Source: Ophthalmolycus amberensis (taxonomy: Eukaryota; Chordata; Actinopteri; Perciformes; Zoarcidae). Taken from it: a stretch of DNA of 64,000 bases. The notes below the pieces were generated by a model. That model was not told the origin of the DNA and ran no database searches. It saw only the letters and a program-made list of their open reading frames with translations. The translations under genes and the position numbers were made by a program. Within the stretch, counting starts at the first letter, position 1. Every line of letters starts with the position of its first letter. Below, piece after piece: positions 9,973 through 20,014 of this stretch. Location of the stretch: positions 666,001 through 730,000 of the forward strand of contig JAFEUB010001064.1 of NCBI GenBank assembly GCA_024529925.1, read 5' to 3'.

Positions 9973-12612
9973 TCAATGCAACGGTGCACGTGACAACGCA
10001 TCAGCAATAACATTGTCCTTCCCTTTAATATGTTTGATGTCGAGGTTGTAAACCTGAAGGAACAACGACCATCGTGTTAGCCTCTGGTTTGGGCATCTGA
10101 TGGAATGCAAAAAAGTCAACGGATTGTGATCTGTGTACACCAAAATCCGCTCTCCCGTTCCTACATACACATTAAAATGTTGCAGTGCCCAAATGAGCGA
10201 CAACGCCTCCTTCTCAATCACAGAGTAATTCCCCTGGTACTTGTTAAACTTTTTTGAGAAAAAACTGACTGGCCTCACCAATCCCTGGTCGTCATCCTGA
10301 AGCAAGACGGCACCTGCTCCCACCTGGCTGGCATCTACTTGGAGCATAAACGCTCTATCAAAACACGGAGCAGCTAGCACGGGAGAAGAGCACAACAGAG
10401 ATTTGACATTATCAAAAGCCCCCTGACATTCAGACGACCAAGCAAACTTCACCTTGGCCTTGAGTAGTTCAGTGAGAGGAAACACAATAGTCGAAAAGTT
10501 TTTACAAAAACTCCTGTAGTACCCCACTAAACCCAAAAACCTTTGCAACTCCTTCTTCGTCATGGGTTGCGGATATCTGGCCATCGCCATGACCTTGGCC
10601 TGAACTGGGGCTACACGGCCCTGTCCTACCACACGACCGAGGTATGTCACTGTAGCCTTGCCAAAGTCACATTTGGCCAAATTAATGGTGAGCCGCGCTT
10701 CTGCCAAACGATCAAACAGTGCGCGAATGCGCTGAAGATGCGAATGCCACGTATCGCTGTAAATGACCAAATCATCCAGATAAACCGCACAACCTTTTAA
10801 TCCGGAAACTACACGATTCATCAACCGCTGAAATGTTGCGGGGGCATTCTTCAACCCAAAAGGCATCACTTTATAGGAATAAAGACCCGACGGTGTGATA
10901 AATGCAGCAATCTCCTGTGCACGCTTTGACAAAGGAACTTGCCAATACCCTTTAAGCAAATCAAATTTGCTAACAAACTTTGCAGACCCCACCTGATCTA
11001 TACAATCATCCATACGTGGCAAAGGAAAAGAATCAGATTTTGTCACAGAATTCACTTTCCTCATGTCAGTACAGAATCTAGGTGTTCCATCCTGCTTGGG
11101 CACCAAAATACATGGAGACGCCCAACTAGATAACGTAGGTACAGCGATGTTATTTTGGAGCATGTACTCCACCTCAGCGTCCAAATACTCACGTTTCACC
11201 GGCGGCATACGGTAGAAGTGCTGCTTAATTGGCTGAGCATCCCCAACATCAATATCATGCTCCGCCCACTCAGTTTGTGAAGGAATATCCCCAAACAAAC
11301 ACGGATATTTGTGTACCAACTCCGACATTTCTTCCCGTTTTGCCTCCGGCAGATGAGCCAGCAATTTGTCTAATTTACCAAGTGATTCTGAATTTTTCAA
11401 ACGCCCATACAGGAGACTATCATCAGGCTCTGGCACCCCATCTCCCTCATGCACCAATAGCTCTGAACCTACCGCAAGAGCCGGATGAACCCCATCTTTC
11501 ACCTCCTGCCCCAAGTCAGTGTCCACTACACGCCTGAAGTACGGTTTCAGGAGATTTATGTGGCAGAGACGCTTGACCTTCCTACGTTCTGGTGTTGCAA
11601 TGACATAATTCAACTCAGACGTTTTCTCTATGACCGTGTATGGTCCTGTGTATTTAGCCTGAAATGGCGAACCAACAATAGGCATAAGTGCTAGAACCTG
11701 GTCTCCTGGACTGAACTCATGTCGCTCTGTACGTCGGTCATATAACTTCTTCATTTTCCTTTGCGATACCGACAACCTTTCCTGGGCCATACTGCCAGCT
11801 ACAAACAAACGATGCCTAAAACCATTCACATAGTCCACTAGTCTCACTGGCAACTTAGTATCCACACAGCCATCTTTCAGTACTGCCAAGGGACCACGCA
11901 CAGAATGTCCAAAGACCAACTCATTTGGGCTAAAACCTGTACTCTCCTGTACAGCCTCCCTCGCCGCCAACATCAACCATGGAAGCCCCTCTTCCCAGTC
12001 TCTATCCAACTCCGTACAAAATCCCCGTAGAAGAGACTTAAGGGTCTGGTGGAACCTTTCCAAGGCTCCTTGGCTTTGTGCATGATACGCAGATGATTGG
12101 CTCTGTTTAATGCGCAACAACCTCAACACCTGCCCAAACATATGTGATGAGAAGTTAGACCCTTGGTCACTCTGGACCACCTTAGGAATGCCAAATATAG
12201 AAATGAATTGTGACAATGCCTTAACCACAGCCTTAGTTGTGATTGACCTCAACGGATAAGCCGCCGGGTACCTGGTAGTTTGGCACATCACTGTGAGCAA
12301 ATATTTACAACCAGACTTGGAACATGGCAACGGACCCACACAGTCCACAATGAGGTGTGTAAATGGTTCACTCAGAGCCGGGATAGGCTGCAGTGGCGCC
12401 GGCTTGATCTTCTGATTCGGTTTTCCTGTTAGCTGGCATACATGACATGTTTTAATGTATGCGGCCACATCCCTTTTGACATACGGCCAAAAGAAATGTT
12501 TCAGAATGTTAAGGTATGTTTTCCGAACTCCAAAGTGTCCACTCTTGTCATGTGCTACTTCCAAGACAAGAGGACTGAAACTTAGTTGGCACCACCATTT
12601 GGAAAACATCAT
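9973..12612 (-). CDS. Pol: integrase, then reverse transcriptase and RNase H
   Basis: An 879-residue frame. The integrase HHCC zinc finger uses H21, H26, C56 and C59. The catalytic core has D90 (VDCVGPLP), D149 (SDQGSNF) and E185 (GALERFHQ). A GPY/F-type module (YTGPYTVIEK, 321-330) follows. Reverse transcriptase starts near 480, with D551 in the SKFDLLKGYW block and YLDD at 611-614. RNase H has D760, E801, D828 and D871. All catalytic residues are present. Integrase preceding RT is the opposite of the usual Ty3/gypsy order. The likely true start is upstream through the frame break near 12580, so the first about 15 residues are probably out of register. Confidence 0.88.
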   Translation of the reverse strand: MMFSKWWCQLSFSPLVLEVAHDKSGHFGVRKTYLNILKHFFWPYVKRDVAAYIKTCHVCQLTGKPNQKIKPAPLQPIPALSEPFTHLIVDCVGPLPCSKSGCKYLLTVMCQTTRYPAAYPLRSITTKAVVKALSQFISIFGIPKVVQSDQGSNFSSHMFGQVLRLLRIKQSQSSAYHAQSQGALERFHQTLKSLLRGFCTELDRDWEEGLPWLMLAAREAVQESTGFSPNELVFGHSVRGPLAVLKDGCVDTKLPVRLVDYVNGFRHRLFVAGSMAQERLSVSQRKMKKLYDRRTERHEFSPGDQVLALMPIVGSPFQAKYTGPYTVIEKTSELNYVIATPERRKVKRLCHINLLKPYFRRVVDTDLGQEVKDGVHPALAVGSELLVHEGDGVPEPDDSLLYGRLKNSESLGKLDKLLAHLPEAKREEMSELVHKYPCLFGDIPSQTEWAEHDIDVGDAQPIKQHFYRMPPVKREYLDAEVEYMLQNNIAVPTLSSWASPCILVPKQDGTPRFCTDMRKVNSVTKSDSFPLPRMDDCIDQVGSAKFVSKFDLLKGYWQVPLSKRAQEIAAFITPSGLYSYKVMPFGLKNAPATFQRLMNRVVSGLKGCAVYLDDLVIYSDTWHSHLQRIRALFDRLAEARLTINLAKCDFGKATVTYLGRVVGQGRVAPVQAKVMAMARYPQPMTKKELQRFLGLVGYYRSFCKNFSTIVFPLTELLKAKVKFAWSSECQGAFDNVKSLLCSSPVLAAPCFDRAFMLQVDASQVGAGAVLLQDDDQGLVRPVSFFSKKFNKYQGNYSVIEKEALSLIWALQHFNVYVGTGERILVYTDHNPLTFLHSIRCPNQRLTRWSLFLQVYNLDIKHIKGKDNVIADALSRAPLH

Positions 12613-12900
12613 TTCTCACACAATCCTCCCCCATGGGAACCCATTTTCTGAACAACACCCCCTCCTGCAAGAAGTAGCCATTGGCTGCACTATTTATCTC
12701 AGAACCAGGCCAAACTCGCTCAAATACTTCCTTCAAAGAAGAATCCCCACGTTGCTCCTCTACTACCTCACTGTGCGACCATGACACAGGAAGCTCCGAC
12801 AGAGATGGGACCTCCAAAACTACCTCGACCGCGTCATCCGATGACATGTCAGGGTCTGATTTGCTCATAGCTCGCTGTAAAAACGCAGGATGAAAAGACC
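12548..12900 (-). pseudogene. Pol linker between protease and integrase, frameshifted on both sides
   Basis: The useful part of this frame runs from about 12890 to 12600 and links protease to integrase. It contains AMSKSDPDMSSDD and then a segment ending near the integrase zinc finger (GYFLQEGVLFRKWVP, an integrase N-terminal pattern). The following HDKSGHFG block is in the next frame. Confidence 0.6.
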
Positions 12901-13370
12901 TCGGGCAACACCCTGGAGCTCTCGTCAGACGTAGAATCAATTGGACAACATGTGACCACCGGTGCGGGAAGAGTGTCCGTCCAAACTCTGCTACCAGCCA
13001 AGCCGTTGCCCAAAATAAAATGTATACCTTCAATAGGCAATGCCGGACGCACACCAACAGCTATCTCACCGTTAACCAGCTCACAGTCAAGCACCATCCT
13101 GTGCAACGGAACAGGGAGAATCGTCAATCCCATCCCACGACTGAGAACACAGTCACCAGTGTCAGTCTCCTCAGAAAAAGGCAAAACAGAGTCAACGATA
13201 TACGAATCATAGGCCCCTGTATCCCTCAAGATTTTTATCGGGACCTTTATCTCACTTCCCAAAAGTGACACAAATCCGTCCTCGAATGAAAGGAGCATAA
13301 GCTGCCAAAACCCCCAGGTCACAAGAGTGAGATGTACGCCCCCCAGAGTGCGATGTAAGCCCCTCAGCAA
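12849..13370 (-). CDS. Retropepsin-like protease segment
   Basis: Overlaps the end of gag in a different frame. The motif RDTGAYDSYIV near 13230 carries the aspartic-protease DTG triad. The downstream ILGNGLAG block (near 13020) fits the usual second conserved glycine-rich strand. The frame runs into a stop at 12849 just after leaving the protease; the natural continuation lies in the next frame at 12548-13057, so an indel near 12880 is likely. Confidence 0.7.
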   Translation of the reverse strand: MLRGLHRTLGGVHLTLVTWGFWQLMLLSFEDGFVSLLGSEIKVPIKILRDTGAYDSYIVDSVLPFSEETDTGDCVLSRGMGLTILPVPLHRMVLDCELVNGEIAVGVRPALPIEGIHFILGNGLAGSRVWTDTLPAPVVTCCPIDSTSDESSRVLPEVFSSCVFTASYEQIRP

Positions 13371-14613
13371 AACAGCAGTCTTTCACCGTAGCTGCAAACG
13401 CAGCAGGCCTAACATTAGATCTTACATCCCTTAGTTTAGCCTGTAACGTAGGACAATCTGCCTTCCAATGTCCTTCCTCCCGACAATAATTACAGGTATT
13501 ACTATTGTCGAATCTGCCACCTGTTCGAAAGTCAGACTTAAAACCTCCCACCTTCCTTGAACGCATCTCCTGCGAAACCGCGTCAGAACCATCGCGAGCC
13601 ACAGAACACTCTCTGAAACTGCTCTTATGAAGCAACACGTATTCATCAGCTGACACGGCCGCATTAGCAGCAGTTGTGCTCCTTTGTTCGATGACATATG
13701 TCGCAATACGACCTGGAAGGATATTTTTGAATTGTTCCAAAATCATCAATTCACACAGACCGTCAAACGTAGCTATGTCAAGGGCTGTTAACCATCGCTT
13801 GAAGTGAGTTGATAGGTCTCTCACCAACTCCACATATGTCTGACCACTTTTCTTCTCCAAGGACCTAAAACGCTGGCGATAAGCCTCTGGTACCAGCTCA
13901 TACACTTTAAGCACCGCAGATTTTATTTTAGAATAGCTAGAGCTATCCTCCAGGCTCAAAGAGGAATACGCTTCCTGTGCCTTCCCTGAGAGGACACACT
14001 GCAGCATCAGCGCACAGTCCGCCTCGAGCCACTTTCTAGCCTTAGCTACACGTTCAAACAGCACGAAGAACGTGTCCGGATCCCTTTCATTAAACGGTGG
14101 CAACCAGCGCAAATTACTAACTTCAAAGCGATCCACAGCAGACCTGGGCACCTGCGCGCCCCGATCGTCCCCGGACAACACGCCATCTCTGACCAGTGAC
14201 AAACGATATTTCTCCAGATCTATTTTTGCAGTCTCTGATTCCTGGCGGAGTCTCTCAATTTCTATCTGTTTTTTAATTTCCAATTCATGTTTACCTCTGT
14301 CATGTTCCAACTGCAACAGCAAAATCTCCTTCTGTTGCTCAAACGATAATCCATGAGTTTGAAAAGATACAGCAGTAGGAATCGAAGACAACTCTTGTTT
14401 ACCCCCAGCAAACAGTCCTATCTCGGACAATTTTGACTTGATAGCATATTTAATGTTCTCCTTGATGCGTTTATCTCCTATAACCACCACTGAATAATGA
14501 TCCGCAATCAAGAGCAACTGCTCTCTTGTGCATATATCCAGGGACTCCTGAGATGGGGCGGCAATGAACGCCTCAACCTCAGACATTTCCACTATTATAC
14601 AACGATCATCCAC
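13252..14613 (-). CDS. Gag of the Gmr1-type element with SCAN-like capsid segment
   Basis: A 453-residue open frame. Residues about 90-135 are rich in Glu/Lys/Leu and look coiled-coil. Residues about 160-330 are a capsid-like helical region. Within it, residues 246-310 (AYRQRFRSLEKK, then FKRWL, then ELMILEQFKNILPGRI) strongly resemble the SCAN domain of vertebrate zinc-finger proteins. Published work derives SCAN from Gmr1-like gypsy capsids. A CX2CX4HX4C knuckle (C374, C377, H382, C387) binds nucleic acid. It ends at a stop at 13252 while protease continues in another frame, so Gag-Pol would need a frameshift or the junction is mutated. Confidence 0.85.
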   Translation of the reverse strand: MDDRCIIVEMSEVEAFIAAPSQESLDICTREQLLLIADHYSVVVIGDKRIKENIKYAIKSKLSEIGLFAGGKQELSSIPTAVSFQTHGLSFEQQKEILLLQLEHDRGKHELEIKKQIEIERLRQESETAKIDLEKYRLSLVRDGVLSGDDRGAQVPRSAVDRFEVSNLRWLPPFNERDPDTFFVLFERVAKARKWLEADCALMLQCVLSGKAQEAYSSLSLEDSSSYSKIKSAVLKVYELVPEAYRQRFRSLEKKSGQTYVELVRDLSTHFKRWLTALDIATFDGLCELMILEQFKNILPGRIATYVIEQRSTTAANAAVSADEYVLLHKSSFRECSVARDGSDAVSQEMRSRKVGGFKSDFRTGGRFDNSNTCNYCREEGHWKADCPTLQAKLRDVRSNVRPAAFAATVKDCCFAEGLTSHSGGRTSHSCDLGVLAAYAPFIRGRICVTFGK

Positions 14614-15218
14614 TGAATAAATCCACGTTGACGCACACAGCCGAACCAGACCGACACCTCCAAGTTCACCCCTGTGCGAAATGAGGAATAACCCTCACCT
14701 CGGTTTGGAGTCTCCCCGCTATCTACAAATCAACCCAGCTAACTAAGCTCCTCCCTAGTCTTCATGCAGCTACTTGTGGTGGGTATTTATGCACTGAAGA
14801 CCGCTGGTTTAGCAGAGCGACTAGCAAGCTAGCAACTCCCCTGAAACCACGGACATGCTCCCAAGCAAGCTTCAACCACGTTCGCCACAGCACTACAGAA
14901 AACCAGCTCAACGAACCCAAAGGGCAACGTCGCTACAGCCTACCAGGGAAAACTCCGCACCACTTTGATGGAATTACGCACTGAGCAACTTGCAGGAGTC
15001 CTCTCGCTGCAGCACAATCATAACCACGCACCCCCCCCCTCACCAAGTCCGGATAAGAAAGACCAAAAAAATAAATATGAACGTAACTTACCCAGTAGAT
15101 ATATCCCAACCCCGTTGCATTGAATCAATACTCACATGAGCAGCTACGTTTACCGGCGGCACAAGTAAACCAAGGAGGAAGCAAACAATCAATCTAAATC
15201 ATAGCATAAACGGGAAAA

Positions 15219-15236
15219 AAGCTGGACGAGCCCCCA
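15219..15236 (-). promoter_or_regulatory. Primer-binding site, tRNA-Pro type
   Basis: Three bases inside the 5' LTR the coding strand reads TGGGGGCTCGTCC. This is the first 13 nt of the well-known retroviral tRNA-Pro primer-binding site; the remaining bases diverge. It would prime minus-strand DNA synthesis. Confidence 0.7.
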
Positions 15237-15239
15237 ATT

Positions 15240-15625
15240 TGTCATAACCCGGCTCTTAGGCCATGACAAATACGGCAGACACAACAGATGATGGTACTGT
15301 AAAATGTTTATTTAACCAAATCAAGAGATAGTTAAAGGTATGAAGCGTGTCAGTCAATAACATCAGTAGTGTCAACGTGGATGCGTGTGGGATAAAGTGT
15401 GAGTGTTGTCAGCGAAACCAAAGGAAACCAAAACCGAAATAACCGGCAGCAACTGGCTGGGAACACTCCACGTACACCGGAGAGTAAACCCGCCCCGAGC
15501 AACGGTAGAGCAGGGTTTTATGCCCTCCCTGTTCCTGGCCCAGGTGCTCCGCATCAGGTAATCTGCTCTCTAGGGACAGAGGGACAAAAGCATACTGGCA
15601 GTGATTAGAGACAGGGGCCGTCACA
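15240..15625 (-). repeat. Gmr1-type element 5' LTR
   Basis: Same 386-bp sequence as 9537-9922. It should carry the element promoter; no convincing TATA position was fixed. Confidence 0.9.
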
Positions 15626-16073
15626 CTGGTTCTTGTGAGTTTGTGTTAATTATATAGATTTGGACTGTATGCATTGTCCGTTAATTACGAAGCATACCGT
15701 CATGCTTAACAAACAAAGTTATTGTTTGTTAAGCTAGTTTAGCGTAGCCTCCCAGAACACACACGGTGCCTCAGCTGTCTTTTGTTTTGGGTTCAGAGGT
15801 CACAGCCCGTTGTCTCCTACGTGAGCACAGTCCACCGAAAACATTATATTTCTCACAATTTAAGCTTCTGCATTTTCCAAATGCACTAGTATTATTAAAA
15901 CGTATTGTTCGGTTCGTAAGCCTCGTACCGAACGGTTTAATATGAATACGTCTATTGTTACACCCCTAGAAACAAATAACCGTAGCTGTGGCGCCATCAT
16001 GAGGTTATTAGGTGGTGTTTCAGCTGCAGGACAGCACTGAAGGCCCAGGTATAAAATGCACGGCCCGCCACTG
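15626..16073 (-). mobile_element. CAGTGG hAT-like element, copy B, right part and terminus
   Basis: Resumes directly after the retrotransposon at the duplicated CTGG. It ends in ACGGCCCGCCACTG near 16060-16073, the reverse complement of the copy A terminus. The 15959-16073 part matches 2341-2466 of copy A. Between about 15679 and 15967 it carries extra sequence absent from copy A, with hAT-like TAGGGGTGTAAC ends. Confidence 0.65.
15679..15967 (-). mobile_element. Second TAGGGGTGTAAC hAT-like copy or end inside copy B
   Basis: Extra sequence relative to copy A. It ends GTTACACCCCTA at 15967. The adjoining 70 bp (AACCGAACGGTACGAGG-type motifs on one strand) form an inverted repeat with 8679-8760. 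It is either a short separate insertion or the far end of the element starting at 8679. Confidence 0.45.
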
Positions 16074-16084
16074 ATGAGAACACA

Positions 16085-17905
16085 GTAATAAATAAATGCA
16101 TGAACGAAAAGGCCTGTGATCAGATGTTAATATTTACATGACGTATCCAGATACAGAACACGTTGTAACCAGGTAGAAATAGGGTCTTGAAGTCCAAATT
16201 GCCTATTAGTGCAAAGGTAACGGACGTACATCAGAAGATTGGCCAGATTGGCCACATAGACTCGCCTACTTGCAGAGAGTAAAACTCACTCTTCTTCACG
16301 CGACCGACTAATGTAGCCAGGATGTCTTCGGACAAAGCATCGATGCGCGCGACACTGTTGTTGGACGCGGGATCACGTCCAACTTTTTTGCTTCTCTCTC
16401 TCCAATCATACATTCCACCATCTCTTTAACATTTTTTTCCCTCGCCACCACCGCCTCTCCTTCGCCCTATTACGCGGTCAGAATACTACCACAACACGCC
16501 GCCTGTCTCCGGCAGAAATGCGCTCATCCACGCACGGGAACAACACCGAGTTGTAATATATACCTCTCGGCTCATACCTCCCCAGCAACGAGGCACATCA
16601 CCCGGTCACAATACCTCCAGAATATCCCCCGGGTGAAATCCGGGACTTGGTTTTATGGATCCGAGTGGCGGGCGCTCACCCGTTGGCGCCGGGACGCGAG
16701 GTCTCCAGCCGCCCCCGCGGCGAGGCACCCGATCGTCAGGTCTGTCAGCCCTCGGAACAGGCCGCGGGTCAACAACTTGTGGGTGGCAGGGTAGAGCCGA
16801 GGCAGATCACAGAAAAATAATAAAGACTAGAGTATGGCAAAGATATGTTGATGAGAAACGTATTTGTAATACGTCAAACAGAAACGTAATCAGGGAGAAA
16901 ATACGTTTATGGTCAAACGTAATTGAGAATGCATTTTAGTTTTGGGGAACTGTAATTTTTAGGAGACAGGACTGCACCATGAGACCACCATTACATTTTT
17001 CCTCTCACGCACCCCCTAGAGGCAGCTCCACACTTTGGGAATCCCTGCCTTAGAGGATCTGGGAATTGTTACTGTTCCCTTATGTTATGGGTGTGTTTTA
17101 TTTTTTTTGTTTGTGTCTCTCTCCTCCCCGTCACACAATTGTCATGACCCATGTGTAGCGCCATGACATCTACAAACAGGGGCTGTGTGGGGGCTTGAAT
17201 CTACCCCACGGAGAGAGTAGGCCTGTGCTCACGCGGTGCTGAAGTCTTCAGCAGCGCCGCTTCTTAATAAATCTACCAAAACTGGTTTACAATTTAAAAA
17301 TAATTTAATCCTACTGAAGTTAATACAATTACACAATGAAGTACACTACTAACAGAATATAAAACAAAAGAAAAACCCGCGCAAAAAAGCTATTCACTAA
17401 CGCCTCAGCACGTAGACATGTGTCCAAGCTGAGGGCAAAGCAAGAAGAGAAAAGGACTTTTCGAAGCCCTCCCTCATACAGTTTGAAACCCCCCCCCCCC
17501 CCCCCACCTTTTGTCCATCCTTATCCCCATTGGCTAATGTTGGTTGCCTCCTCCTGGCATCAGGCTTGGATCCTGCAAATGGGCTATCTAGAAAATCTTT
17601 CTGTCCCTAAGGCTCACTCTTAATACATTCAATGACTGTCTGTTATGGCTTAACCCTTCTATGATAAACATTCTATATAAAAGATAAGAATTTGCAACTT
17701 TTGGCAAAAGCTTCACAGAAAATGAAGGTGCTACAAATTCTACTAATACACTTCTAGCTACTAATCCTAAAACACTTCTACAATTATGATTATTCTAATT
17801 ATGTATTTCCAAAACACTTCTAATTATGACTAATTATGAATTCTTAATTATGAATCATTAAACTTCTATTATAATTTCTTAAAACACACTTCTACACTCA
17901 AATTT
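16085..17905. other. Unassigned block with GC-rich patch and possible LTR remnant
   Basis: No firm gene. About 16650-16800 is GC-rich (CCGCCCCCGCGGCG-type) and unlike its surroundings. A stretch from 17140 begins TGTCATGACCC...GCCATGACATCTAC, resembling the first bases of the Gmr1-type LTR (TGTCATAACCC...GCCATGACAAATAC), so it may be a diverged LTR of a related family. A C-rich run sits near 17490-17507. No matching far end or target duplication was found. Confidence 0.3.
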
Positions 17906-19958
17906 CCTACAGCTGTCGTCTTGTCTCATGGAACGTTAAGGGAGTCAATGGAGCTGTCAAAAGAGGCCAGGTGTTGTCACACATTCAACAGCTTAAAGGG
18001 GACATTATCTTTCTTCAAGAAACTCATCTTAAACCATCCGATATCTCGCGCATCAGGAGACCGTGGATGAATTCCATATTTCACTCCAAGTTTTCATTCA
18101 TTTGAACTTTCAAAATTAGTCGAAGACCCTAATGGCCGCTTTGTTGTATTTAATACCCCTGTGATATTAGCAAGTATTTATGCACCTGTCTGGGACGACG
18201 TTAGATTCATCACCCACCTCTTCTCATCTCTCCCTGACATAGACAGCCATTACTTGATCCTGGGAGGTGACTTTAATCTTACTCAGGATCCCAATCTTGA
18301 CAGATCTTCCTCCAGACCATACACCATCTCAAATGCTGCAACAGCACTGAAGACATTTACAGAACAACTTGGCCTCAGTGATCCATGGCGATCCACTAAT
18401 CCAGGGGTCTTCAACTAAAATTCCAAAAGGTCCAGATTGAGAAAATCTCCTCGGGCAAAGGTCCGAAACATTACAATAATATCTAACTCGTGCTATTTAG
18501 TGCCATATATATATATATATATATATATTGAAGAAGCCTAGTAGTATAACAATGTCTCTGTGTAGTCAACAACTGTCAAATCAAATAAAGAAAGTCCACA
18601 TCAATTATATAATTATATTTCAACAATTATTATTCTCAATTTTCAATTTAACTGGATGGATTATAAATAACACTTAGAAATACATAAATAAATGTTCTTC
18701 TCATTTCAAGTACAATAAGGGCTGGATTAAAGAATAACTGACATAACAGAAAGCTTTTGAAAAATGTGCATCTTAAAATAAAGTAATTCAGTTTTAGAAA
18801 CATTAATTTCACTGAATTGTCCTGCAGCTTTAAATTCAGTTCATTCAGGTGTGAAGTGATGTCAATATAAAAGTCACAATATAATATTTTTGTCTTCTAA
18901 AAAGATAAATCAGTGAGCATGGACTTTATCTGTGGTTATTCAACCACTTGTTTCAGCTCTATTCTCTCTGGTAACATCATTGTTGGACAGTGAATTCATG
19001 CGTTAGGATTCTGATCATTTTAGGCTCTTAGGTTTATTTTCTGTGTCTTCATTTCAGATGTGAGTGGGTACGTTTGCTCAAAGGAGTTGTGCTTTGTCTC
19101 GTAGTGCGCTTCATTTGCCGCTTTTATCAATAGTTACGGTTTCTGAACATATGAGACATGCTGGATTTAACTGCCTGCAGGAAGAATTAACATAGAAGAG
19201 TCTGTTCATTCTTGCTTATAAATAATATTCTCTCTGAACACGTTTCTCTTTTTGGAGAACGTCATGTGAGATAACCTCTCTGATTAGCGCAATTTTCCTG
19301 CTCTTGTTTCTATTTCCTCGTCTCTCCCCCGTGTGTCACGGTGTGTGTAAACCTCGCTCAGTCAGGAAACTTGTCAGAATACTCACATTTCATTGACTGA
19401 GCTTTCACAACGCATTGGTCGGTGTCTCCTGCACCGCTGAACAAGTACCGTAACGGCTGTATAAGATGCACCGCTTAAAAGTATAAACTCGCTGCCTAAT
19501 ATGTATGATTCCGAAATATCGATTTTAGGTCCTGGGTCCGGATGCAACTGCGTCTGGATCCGGACCGCGGTCCGCCAGTTAGAGACCCCTGCGCTAATCC
19601 ATCGGCACGGGCCTTTTCCTTTTTCTCCCACGTTCATCACACGTATTCAAGAATTGACTTCTTCCTCATTGACAATAGACTTTTACACTGGACCAACTCC
19701 AGTACATACCATAGTATTGTGATCTCAGACCATGCCCCTCCTTCAATTGACATATGCTTTCCTAATCATAGCTTTTTATCAAGACAGTGGAGGCTATGTC
19801 CCACAATGCTATCTAACACACAATTTAAAAAACTCTCTCAGAAGAAATTTCAAATTTTTTACAGATCAATGACACTCCCGACATCTCTAGAGGAGTTCTC
19901 TGGGAGGCATGTAAAGCATACCTACGGGGCCAAGCTATCTCTTACACCTCATACCTGA
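17906..19958 (+). pseudogene. L1/Tx1-type endonuclease, interrupted
   Basis: Pieces of an apurinic endonuclease-like domain. The order is WNVKG and LQETH near 17930-18025, then after a frame break GGDFNLTQDP (18264-18293). The MITE insertion follows, then RIDFFLIDNRLL near 19651 and SDHAPP near 19726. The catalytic Asp/Asn of GDFN and the SDH motif survive, but the gene cannot be read through. Confidence 0.75.
18402..19591. mobile_element. hAT-type MITE with CAGGGGTCT ends
   Basis: Starts CAGGGGTCTTCAACT and ends in the reverse complement AGTTAGAGACCCCTG. It is flanked by an 8-bp target duplication with one mismatch (CACTAATC at 18394-18401, CGCTAATC at 19592-19599), which is diagnostic of hAT. 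No transposase. It contains an (AT)n run at about 18507-18531. It is inserted in the LINE endonuclease, so it is younger than that LINE. Confidence 0.85.
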
Positions 19959-20014
19959 GAAGATCACAATCGGCTAAGCTGGTAGAGATATCAGACCGAC
20001 TTCAGGAGGTTGAT

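Larger units (their letters stand above)
9537..15625 (-). mobile_element. Gmr1-type Ty3/gypsy LTR retrotransposon, recent insertion
   Basis: A complete 6.1-kb minus-strand element with 386-bp LTRs at 9537-9922 and 15240-15625 that read as identical. It is flanked by a 4-bp target duplication CTGG (9533-9536 and 15626-15629). Gene order in reading direction is gag, protease, integrase, reverse transcriptase, RNase H. Integrase before RT is the Ty1/copia-like order that, within Ty3/gypsy, defines the Gmr1 group first known from cod. A tRNA-Pro-type primer-binding site and a G-rich polypurine tract sit at the expected places. Three changes of frame (between gag and protease, near 12880, and near 12580) leave it without one continuous pol. 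It lies inside hAT-like copy B in the sez6 intron, antisense to the gene. Confidence 0.88.

Noticed and set aside
16231..16413. Minus-strand 60-residue frame (MYDWRERSKKVG)
   Set aside because: Weakly reminiscent of a transposase N-terminus, but too short and without supporting motifs.
16655..16939. GC-rich open frame (MDPSGGRSPVGAG)
   Set aside because: GC-rich sequence gives open frames by chance; no domain or splice sites.
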